Shown here: one piece after another, positions 7,995-14,371 of the stretch | Numbering within the stretch: the stretch's first letter is position 1 | Layout: each line of letters starts with the position of its first letter | Assembly: GCA_023807065.1 (NCBI GenBank) | Contig: JAJJLU010000910.1 | Span: 1 to 14,371 of the forward strand | Direction of reading: 5' to 3' | Source of the DNA: Isotricha intestinalis | Taxonomy: Eukaryota > Ciliophora > Litostomatea > Vestibuliferida > Isotrichidae | DNA: 14,371 bases | Notes under the pieces: model-generated | Told to the model about the DNA's origin: nothing | What the model saw: only the letters and a program-made list of their open reading frames with translations | Databases searched by the model: none | Made by a program: the position numbers and the translations under genes

Positions 7995-10457
7995 TTAAAT
8001 TTCATCTTTAACAACATTATCATTTCCTTGATCTTCGTTATAAAAATTATCAGCAAAGGCGATAGAGAAAAGATAATCGAAATCACAAATATAATTATAT
8101 TTATTAAAAGTATCAATAGAAGAAAGTCCAAAGAAACCAATTTGACCAGGTTCAACTTCAATATTAATAACTTTATCATTACTATCATCTCTAAAATTAC
8201 CAGAATATTTTCTTAAAATTAAATTATTTTGTGTTTTAATATCTTCAGAACAAATGTTTAAATATAGATTCTCACATTTTGTAAATTTTGCAGTAATATT
8301 AATTTTATATTCTTCAGTTCTATTTTTATAAAGGAAAAAAACTCCAGAATTATATTCTGTAATAACTTCAAATATATCAATTGGTTTATTATTATATCTT
8401 AATTTATATTTTTTAGAAGTGAATTTTTTTTCTGTTAAAAATACATTTGGTAAATAATCAAAAATAATATCACTTGTCATATCAATATCAGCTTCATCAT
8501 TATTTTTTTGTAATAAAACAATACATTTTGAATGAGGAGCAATATTAAATTGAACTATTACTGGATTTTTTTCAGAAATTTCTTTTCCTTTATCAGAATC
8601 AATAATTTCAGTTGAGGAATCTAATTTAATATCTTTTAATTTTTCCATTGCAATTTTTCTAGATTCTTCTTCATAATCTATTTCATTTTCTTCTTCTTTC
8701 TCAAAATTTTCTATATTAAATTTACCATTTTTTAATATTGGAATTAAATTAATATTTATTAAACTTGTTATTTTAATTCTTTCTCTTAAAAATGCATCAC
8801 TATTATTATTATAATATATATAACCATAACCATTTCTATTATTATCAAAATTAATTACTCTCCAACTTGAATTTTCTCCTTCATTTGCAAAACGATATTT
8901 TTCTGGATTTTCATTTGCTAATTGACTTATTATATTAAACACAAAATCATTAATATCATTTTTTTCATTTTCATCAATATCTTGAATTGTTGCATCTTTT
9001 AAATTAGAATAAATTCCAACTCTAAAAGATAATTTATCAAATTTTTGTGCTTCTAAAGTGTTGATTTCGAAATTTTTAGTTTCTTTTGGAAAAGTCACTG
9101 CAATATAATAAGTTCCTTGTTCCATATTTTCACATTCAACATATAATCTATCATGTTTTCCACTATCACTTCCAATAAATTTAAATCCATTTTTATCTTG
9201 TTTAAAAACACTCATTGAGCAAAAAGGATTATTAAAACCATCAATGCCTTTTAAATTTTGATAAATTCTTTTATTTTTTAAATTAACCAAAAAATATCCA
9301 CTTGAATTTTTATTAACATTAACTTTTATAATATTAAAGCAATCATTATTATTAACTTTAATTTTTTTATAATTATAATTAAAATCATCATGAATTTGGC
9401 AAATATGTGTGGAAGTATAAAATTGAATAAAGTCTTCATAAGCAATCCAAAAAATTCCATCTTCTTTTTTTTCTAATCCAACAGTTTTAATAAAATTTTC
9501 AGTCCATTTTCCCGAATTATCACTCCAATCACCCTTCCATTCATTAGTTCCCCATAAATTTCTAATTTTTAATAATTTAACTTCAGCACCATTTTGTTTT
9601 AAAGTAACAGTTTCAATAATATTATAAGCATGATTAGTTAATAAACCCATTTTACTTAAATAATCTAAATTAGTATTTTCTGTATATGTAATATCAGACA
9701 CAACAATATAATTTTTTTTAATTGAATCATCTATAATATTAAATAAACTTTTATTTTCATTATTATGATAATAAGTATCAAAAGGTGCTGGAGTAAGAAA
9801 TTGAAAAGCATCAGAAGAATTACCATTAATAATATCTTCATATGATAAATTACATTTAGCCCAAACTTTTTCTAATAACATTGGCCAAATACTTTTACTA
9901 TGATTATTTATTCTAGCAAAAGCAATATTATTTTCTTCACTTTCAATAACAGGAAAATAATCATCTATTACTATTGATATTTCATTACCATGTAAATATA
10001 TTTTACATTCATATATTCCTTTATCAGATATTTTAGATTTTGGAATTAATTTTTTTATTCTTTCTGGATTTTCTGAAAGAGCTGATAATACACTTAAAAA
10101 ATAACAATCTCCAAGTTCACCTTGTTGAACGTCATTAATTGAAGTTTTTTGAAAAATATTTAAATCTTTTAAATTAAAAATTTCTGATAATCTTTTCCAG
10201 GAATAACGATCTTTATTTTGAAGAGCGTATTGTGATAAAAATTTATTTTTGTCTTTTTGCAGAAAAGATGGTAAAGGTGGAACTTTAAATGATTTTAATA
10301 ATGATTTTGTACTATATAATGAATTTTTGTCTGGAGGAAAATATTCGTCTTGAAAGAGAGATGAAGATTTTGAAAGTGAATCATAATTTTGGGATAAGAA
10401 AATTTTTGATATTGAATTATTGTGATATGGAGTTTGTCGGGTTTGTAAAGATTTCAT
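7995..10457 (-). CDS. Calpain-family cysteine protease (C2 family)
   Basis: An 820-residue protein with a calpain catalytic core at about 88-352. The active-site residues are all present: Cys118 in QQGELGDCYFLSVLSAL, His276 in GLLTNHAYNI and Asn300 in IRNLWGTNEWKGDWSD, with the usual Trp after the Asn. Family landmarks also include SIWPMLLEKVWAK (189-201). An 88-residue Ser/Lys-rich extension precedes the core. After it come a probable beta-sandwich like calpain domain III (about 355-490, with LYVECENMEQGTYYIAV), a segment around 500-590, and a second beta-rich module (about 630-815, NPVIVQFNIAPHSKCIVLL). There is no EF-hand domain, so calcium control by a penta-EF module is not expected. It is presumably a cytosolic endopeptidase performing limited cleavage, but substrates are unknown. 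Stop is TAA. The start is the first ATG of the frame, preceded by an A run. Confidence 0.93.
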   Translation of the reverse strand: MKSLQTRQTPYHNNSISKIFLSQNYDSLSKSSSLFQDEYFPPDKNSLYSTKSLLKSFKVPPLPSFLQKDKNKFLSQYALQNKDRYSWKRLSEIFNLKDLNIFQKTSINDVQQGELGDCYFLSVLSALSENPERIKKLIPKSKISDKGIYECKIYLHGNEISIVIDDYFPVIESEENNIAFARINNHSKSIWPMLLEKVWAKCNLSYEDIINGNSSDAFQFLTPAPFDTYYHNNENKSLFNIIDDSIKKNYIVVSDITYTENTNLDYLSKMGLLTNHAYNIIETVTLKQNGAEVKLLKIRNLWGTNEWKGDWSDNSGKWTENFIKTVGLEKKEDGIFWIAYEDFIQFYTSTHICQIHDDFNYNYKKIKVNNNDCFNIIKVNVNKNSSGYFLVNLKNKRIYQNLKGIDGFNNPFCSMSVFKQDKNGFKFIGSDSGKHDRLYVECENMEQGTYYIAVTFPKETKNFEINTLEAQKFDKLSFRVGIYSNLKDATIQDIDENEKNDINDFVFNIISQLANENPEKYRFANEGENSSWRVINFDNNRNGYGYIYYNNNSDAFLRERIKITSLININLIPILKNGKFNIENFEKEEENEIDYEEESRKIAMEKLKDIKLDSSTEIIDSDKGKEISEKNPVIVQFNIAPHSKCIVLLQKNNDEADIDMTSDIIFDYLPNVFLTEKKFTSKKYKLRYNNKPIDIFEVITEYNSGVFFLYKNRTEEYKINITAKFTKCENLYLNICSEDIKTQNNLILRKYSGNFRDDSNDKVINIEVEPGQIGFFGLSSIDTFNKYNYICDFDYLFSIAFADNFYNEDQGNDNVVKDEI

Positions 10458-10937
10458 TTTTTTTAATGTTATTTTTATTTTTTTAAAGTTTTTTCATTAT
10501 TTTTATTATTTTTTTTAAAATTTTCTTAGTTTTTTTTGAATTTAATTGAAAAAAAATAGTTTTTTAATTTGAATTTATTTAATTAAGATAATTAAATCGG
10601 TTAAGAAAAATAAAATTTTTGAGTTTTTTAGAATAAAATAAAAAATATCTTTTTACATTTTTTACATAATCTTTAAAACTATGAAAAAGTAAAATTAATA
10701 TTAACTATTAATTTTATAAATTTTTTACCCTATATCAAATTTTTTTCACGGAACTTATATTTTTTTCAGTCAATTATTCAAAAAAGACTGTTTTCATTAT
10801 TATTACAACAAAGTTATAAATAGAATATATACACTAAGTTTAATTAATAATACATATATAAATATAATAATAATTGTATATGATTCAAAAAAAGAAAAAT
10901 TAAATTCACATTAAATACGTTTAAACTCTTAAATTTT
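10458..10937. other. 480-bp intergenic region upstream of the calpain gene
   Basis: This spacer holds the calpain promoter side and the 3' end of the next - strand gene. It is A/T-rich with short homopolymer runs on both strands. Small landmarks are a CACGGAAC stretch near 10748 and a weak 5-bp inverted repeat (CAGTC at about 10768, GACTG at about 10785). No open frame of useful length, tRNA or known RNA is visible. Confidence 0.55.
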
Positions 10938-11931
10938 TTAATAAGAAAATTCAACACTTCCAAATCTGACTTGTTTTGGCTCATTGTTGTTTTTGCTTTG
11001 ACATCGATTAAAATTTATACCTAATTTATTTCTTAAAATTGATTTTAAATGAAAAGTTTCATCACAAGAAATAATTCTTTTTGTTCTTCTAATTTGTTCA
11101 AAAGAACCTTTTTCTATTTCTTCTTTTTTATTCTTTTTATCTTTTTTACGTAAGTGAGAATATTCATCCTCATCACTTGAAAAAGTGTCTCTTTTAGTAC
11201 TAATATCAGAAGAATAATTTTTAACAATTTTAGGTTTTAAAATTTCATTATAAATTGAATCATTTAATCGTTTAATTTTTCGGTCAACATCTATAAAATT
11301 TATTTCATTTATTTTTTCTCCATTATATAATTTAATTAAGTATGATTTATCAATAACTTTATAATCTCCAATTATAAAATTAAATCTCATTGTTTTATTA
11401 CTTTTTATAAATTTCTTTTTTGGAATATTAATATAAAATGTTTTTCTAATTGGACAATAATTCATTCGGAAAATTTTATATTTTTCTAATTTAATATAAT
11501 CAACATAAATTTTAATGTAAACACTTGTTACATTTTTTATAGAAGAATATACTGTATAATGTGTTTTTTGCTTTTTAATAAGAGATTTAATTTTCTTTCT
11601 TAATATATAATAATTAATATTTCTTTTAATAACTTCTATTGAACTAATCATTTGATTTCGAATTTGATTGATCATTAATTTTTTTTTCTCTTGAATTTCT
11701 AAAAATCTTTCTATAAAACAATTATATTTTTATTTTACTTTTAATAAAATTCTTAATAATTATTTTAGCTTGAAGTCTTTGTTCAAGAATTGATATTATA
11801 ATCATTTCTTTATATATTAAAGAATGAAAAGAATTTATGTTAACTTTTCTTTCAATTATTTCAAGAAAAGGATTTTTCGTAATTTGTATTTGATTTTTTT
11901 TATTTTTCACTTCATCATATGTATATAGCAT
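10938..11931 (-). CDS. Two-exon gene: IQ-like helices, possible E-set/CBM fold
   Basis: The coding region is a join of exon 1 (11739-11931) and exon 2 (10938-11710) across a 28-nt intron, giving 321 residues. Neither exon alone looks like a full gene, and splicing restores one frame. The N-terminal half is helical and basic, with two degenerate IQ-like segments (about 59-70 and 92-105, IKRNINYYILRKK), so calmodulin-type light-chain binding is possible. Residues 115-205 alternate hydrophobic strands (VYIKIYVDY, KTFYINIP, MRFNFIIGDYKVI, then a YNGEKINEINF turn) in a way that recalls E-set or glycogen-binding (CBM48-like) beta-sandwiches. That is a guess from pattern. An acidic/basic linker (240-265) follows, and the C-terminus carries KQVRF (310-314), which fits the RVxF docking consensus for protein phosphatase 1. 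Stop is TAA. The neighbour at 12000 is divergent. No family name can be given. Confidence 0.72.
11711..11738 (-). other. 28-nt GT...AG spliceosomal intron
   Basis: On the - strand the sequence begins GTAAAATAAAAA and ends TTGTTTTATAG. Exon 1 ends ...ATT AAA A and exon 2 starts AA AGA TTT TTA, so removal creates a Lys codon across the junction (residue 65) and keeps the long downstream frame open. Reading through the intron instead meets a TAA stop. The intron is A/T-only apart from G at three sites. The other nearby AG sites would break the frame. Very short introns of this size are known in several protist groups, ciliates among them. Confidence 0.75.
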
Positions 11932-11999
11932 TTTTTGAAATTTTAATTTATTAATTATTATTTCTTTGATTAAAAGTATTAATTTTATTTGATTTTTAA
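11932..11999. promoter_or_regulatory. 68-bp divergent intergenic, shared promoter region
   Basis: With the ATG at 11931 chosen for the - strand gene, its start and that of the + strand repeat protein are 68 bp apart. The stretch is nearly all A and T. Extending the - strand frame to its farthest ATG (12057) would overlap the + strand gene, which argues for the inner start. No specific promoter element can be identified. Confidence 0.45.
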
Positions 12000-14042
12000 A
12001 TGACCGAAAATTTAACAAATCAAAACGAAAATTCTGGAGAAAATGGAAATAATACACTTCCTACTTTAGAACAAATGATTAATTCTAATTATAATGAAAA
12101 CAATAATAACCCTTTAACAGAAGAGAAAAAAGAAGAAAATATTACAGAAAGTAAAATTGAAGAAAAAAAGGAAGAAAATATTACAGAAAGTAAAATTGAA
12201 GAAAAAAAGGAAGAAATTATTACAGAAAGTAAAATTGAAGAAAAAAAGGAAGAAAATATTACAGAAAGTAAAATTGATGAAAATAAAGAAGAAATAATTT
12301 CAGAGATTAAAAATGAAGAAAAAATAGAAGAGAAAAAAGAAGAAGAAAAAAAAGAAGAAACAATAGAAGAAAAAAAAACACAAGAAGAAATAATAGAGGA
12401 GAAAAAAGAAGAAATAGAAACAGAAGAAAAGAAAGAAGAGGAAAAAGAAGAAAATAATGAATTAAAGAATAATGAAGAACTTCCAGAATCAAAAATTGAA
12501 AATATTGAAATAAATAATGAAGAAAATGATTCAAAAAAAGAAATGATAACAACAATAGAAAAAACAATAGAGCCAAATTCAGGAGAAATAACAGAAACAA
12601 TAATAGAAACAAAAATGGAAAATACAATTAAAACAAGTGAAATAAATGATAATAATAATAATGAAGAAATAAGAGAAGAAGAAAGTAAAGAAATAATAAT
12701 TGATAATAATAATGAAGAAAAAAATGAGTTAGAAGAAAGAAAAATAGATGATGAAAATATAATAAAAGAAAATGATGAAAATTTAATATCAAAAGAAGAA
12801 ACAACAATTGAAAATGGTAATGAACGTCAACAAAAAGAAATATCAAAAGAACCTTCAGTGACTGAATTAAAAATTGAAAATAATAACGATAATGAAGAAA
12901 ATGAAAATAAAACAAAAATACCAAATGGAAATGAATTAAAAGAAAAAAATATTAAAAAAAATAATAATTTAACAAATATCAAATTAGATAATAAAAAAAT
13001 AGAAAGAGAAAAAGTAAGTAAAACTCCAATAAAAAATAGAAATAGTAATAATAATAATAATAAAGTAAAAGATAAGACACCAATAAAAAATAATAATAAA
13101 CAGGTTAAACAAATTCCAATAAGAACAATGAAACAAAAATTACCAAATTATTCTCCTGATACAAAGAATCAAACTTCTTTTCAATCTTATAATAATAAAA
13201 TAAGCAATAATCATTCAAAAATAAATTCAAGTATAAATGATATTCAAATTAATAATTCAAATACTCAAAGAAATATTAATCATAGAGATAGATTAAATAA
13301 AAGTGAAATAAGTAGTTTTAATAATGATACTTATAAAAAATTTATGGATAAAGCTCAAGAGAAAAAAAAATTGTTGATAGAAAAAGAAAATAAAAAAAAT
13401 GAAAAAGCAAATGAAGTTAACACTTACAAGCCTAAAATAAATGATAATTCTGAATATAAAATTAATAAATCATTTTTAAAAAGACAAGAATCCTTTGAAA
13501 AAAAAATGAAAGATAAAAATCAAAAAATGAAAGAAGAAAAAAGAAAAAAAGAAGATGCAATTTTAAAGAAAAATAATAAAAAATTTGATTTAGAACAATT
13601 TCAAACTCAACAAAAAAATTTTGAAGAATATGAAAAGAAAAAAGAAGAAAAAATTAAAAAAATAAAACAAGAACAAATAAAAAAAGAACAAGCAAAATTA
13701 GTTGTTAATAAAAAACCAAAAGTCTCTAAAAAAGAATTAGATAATACTTTAAATAGATTATATAAAGCTGATATAAAAAAAAGAAAAGAAAAACAACAAA
13801 TGTTAAAAAATTTATTTGTTCCATCATTTAAACCAAAAACTAATTTTAATAAAGAAATTAATAAAACAATTGAGAGAGAAAACGAAGAAAAAAATAATGA
13901 TGATTCAGAAATTATTATGGATGAAAAAATTGTTTTAGAAACTCAAAAAGTTATGACAAATAAAACACAAGAAAAAATTGAAAATGCTTTAAGAAATAGA
14001 TTATTTATAAAAAAGAAATTTATTTTTAAAAATAAATTATAA
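12000..14042 (+). CDS. Glu/Lys-rich repeat and coiled-coil protein
   Basis: A 680-residue, extremely charged protein. Residues 1-40 are Asn/Glu-rich. Residues 41-92 are four 13-residue repeats (EEKKEENITESKI). From 93 to about 340 the sequence is almost only Glu, Lys, Asn and Ile. A more polar Asn/Ser/Lys stretch (about 340-455) follows. The C-terminal part (about 456-620) is the least degenerate: TYKPKIN (475-481), SFLKRQESFEKKMKDKNQ, a long Lys/Glu helix likely to form a coiled coil or single helix, then SFKPKTN (609-615). The paired (T/S)(Y/F)KPK elements flanking a charged helix resemble a pattern in many ciliate cytoskeleton-associated proteins, but this is recollection of style and not a domain match. 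There is no signal peptide or membrane helix. It is the last gene before the telomere, with its stop (TAA) about 270 bp from the array. Specific function is unknown. Confidence 0.8.
   Translation: MTENLTNQNENSGENGNNTLPTLEQMINSNYNENNNNPLTEEKKEENITESKIEEKKEENITESKIEEKKEEIITESKIEEKKEENITESKIDENKEEIISEIKNEEKIEEKKEEEKKEETIEEKKTQEEIIEEKKEEIETEEKKEEEKEENNELKNNEELPESKIENIEINNEENDSKKEMITTIEKTIEPNSGEITETIIETKMENTIKTSEINDNNNNEEIREEESKEIIIDNNNEEKNELEERKIDDENIIKENDENLISKEETTIENGNERQQKEISKEPSVTELKIENNNDNEENENKTKIPNGNELKEKNIKKNNNLTNIKLDNKKIEREKVSKTPIKNRNSNNNNNKVKDKTPIKNNNKQVKQIPIRTMKQKLPNYSPDTKNQTSFQSYNNKISNNHSKINSSINDIQINNSNTQRNINHRDRLNKSEISSFNNDTYKKFMDKAQEKKKLLIEKENKKNEKANEVNTYKPKINDNSEYKINKSFLKRQESFEKKMKDKNQKMKEEKRKKEDAILKKNNKKFDLEQFQTQQKNFEEYEKKKEEKIKKIKQEQIKKEQAKLVVNKKPKVSKKELDNTLNRLYKADIKKRKEKQQMLKNLFVPSFKPKTNFNKEINKTIERENEEKNNDDSEIIMDEKIVLETQKVMTNKTQEKIENALRNRLFIKKKFIFKNKL
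12120..12275 (+). repeat. 39-bp coding tandem repeat, four units
   Basis: Four contiguous 39-bp units (12120-12158, 12159-12197, 12198-12236, 12237-12275) encode EEKKEENITESKI with one Asn-to-Ile change in unit 3. A degenerate fifth copy (DENKEEIISEIK) follows. Units 2 to 4 are almost identical in DNA, so the expansion is probably recent. They lie near the N-terminus of the Glu/Lys-rich protein. Confidence 0.92.
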
Positions 14043-14310
14043 ATATTAAAATTTAATTCTCCCTAATTCTAATTAAAAAATTTATAAAATATTTTTGAAC
14101 ACAAAAATATAATCATTTTATCTAAACAATGTAATTATTAAATTATTAAATTAAATAGTGAGATTATTAATTATTAAAAAATAAAAAATTTAAATTTAAT
14201 TGTTTTTTTTGCAATTAACAAAAAAAATAGTGAGATTATTAATTATTAAAAAAATAAAAAACTTAAATTTAATAGTTTTTTTTGACATTAAAAATTATGT
14301 TTAATATTTA
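14043..14310. other. Subtelomeric spacer, A/T-rich
   Basis: A 268-bp noncoding stretch lies between the last stop codon and the first telomere unit. It contains the 3' end of the preceding gene and a duplicated element of about 60 bp. No open frame is present. The short distance from gene to telomere suggests a compact chromosome end without a long subtelomeric domain. Confidence 0.7.
14153..14284. repeat. Duplicated ~60-bp subtelomeric element, 72-bp period
   Basis: Copy 1 (14153-14211) and copy 2 (14225-14284) share AAATAGTGAGATTATTAATT, then an A run, TAAATTTAAT and a terminal T8G. They differ by one base in A-run length and about two substitutions. The period is 72 bp, with a short unlike spacer between copies. 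The shared AGTGAGATTATTAATTATTA core has more information than the surrounding A/T background. Confidence 0.9.
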
Positions 14311-14371
14311 TTGGGGATTGGGGATTGGGGATTGGGGATTGGGGATTGGGGATTGGGGATTGGGGATTGGG
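14311..14371 (+). repeat. Telomeric repeat array (TTGGGGA)n
   Basis: Eight perfect copies of the 7-mer TTGGGGA plus TTGGG run to the last base of the window, with no variation. The G-rich strand runs 5' to 3' toward the end, which is the correct polarity for a telomere at a right-hand chromosome terminus. The junction to unique sequence is abrupt (ATATTTATTGGGG). The unit equals the Tetrahymena/Paramecium TTGGGG hexamer plus one A. Each unit has a G4 run, so the strand could form G-quadruplexes. An internal microsatellite cut by the window edge is the alternative. Confidence 0.85.

Noticed and set aside
7910..8188. Separate 92-residue - strand frame at the calpain 3' end
   Set aside because: It mostly overlaps the calpain C-terminus in another frame and is hydrophobic low complexity without recognisable motifs.
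11932..12057. Longer N-terminus for the two-exon gene, from an ATG at 12057
   Set aside because: It would overlap the first 58 bases of the divergent coding gene and adds a Phe/Ile-rich extension typical of antisense reading. The ATG at 11931 is preferred.
12307..12924. - strand Leu/Phe-rich open frames resembling membrane proteins
   Set aside because: They are antisense to the GAA/AAA repeats of the Glu/Lys-rich gene, which read as Leu/Phe/Ser on the other strand.
1..14371. tRNA, rRNA, CRISPR, transposase or insertion sequence
   Set aside because: No cloverleaf with a B-box-like GGTTCRANNCC, no rRNA-like segments, no spaced repeat array and no transposase or integrase motif were seen on either strand.

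Overview
The window is eukaryotic nuclear DNA from a very AT-rich, gene-dense protist, and it runs to a chromosome end. The last 61 bases are a perfect 7-bp tandem array (TTGGGGA, G-rich strand running toward the end), as expected of a telomere. Stop codons are those of the standard code: TAA for seven of the eight readable gene ends and TAG for one. No long frame contains an in-frame TGA, TAG or TAA. A 28-nt GT...AG intron joins two frames near the right end. The Tetrahymena-like telomere repeat, tiny intron, compact intergenes, N/K/E-rich proteins and unreassigned stops together suggest a ciliate macronuclear chromosome from a standard-code lineage. A litostome (rumen-ciliate-like) source would fit. 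This is inference, and another AT-rich protist remains possible.

Layout, left to right: (1) the last codons of a truncated + strand gene; (2) a + strand WD40/Sof1 protein, the DCAF13/SOF1 ribosome-biogenesis factor; (3) a - strand membrane-anchored ubiquitin-like protein with TMUB-type topology; (4) divergent from it across 46 bp, a + strand single-pass membrane protein of unknown function; (5) a long - strand gene, recognised as the WASH-complex subunit FAM21/WASHC2 by its N-terminal head and Leu-Phe-acidic tail; (6) an 833-bp gap without a convincing gene; (7) a - strand calpain-family cysteine protease with intact Cys/His/Asn residues; (8) a 480-bp gap; (9) a - strand two-exon gene with IQ-like helices, a possible beta-sandwich and a C-terminal PP1-docking-like motif; (10) a + strand Glu/Lys-rich repeat and coiled-coil protein; (11) about 270 bp of subtelomeric DNA with a duplicated 60-bp element; (12) the telomere.

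The genes do not form a pathway. They cover ribosome biogenesis, ER or membrane ubiquitin-like function, endosomal actin regulation (WASH/retromer), proteolysis and probable cytoskeletal roles, as in an ordinary eukaryotic chromosome arm. The best leads are the telomere unit, the duplicated subtelomeric element, the 28-nt intron, the repeat-rich FAM21 tail, and several lineage-specific proteins. I found no mobile element, CRISPR array, rRNA or tRNA.
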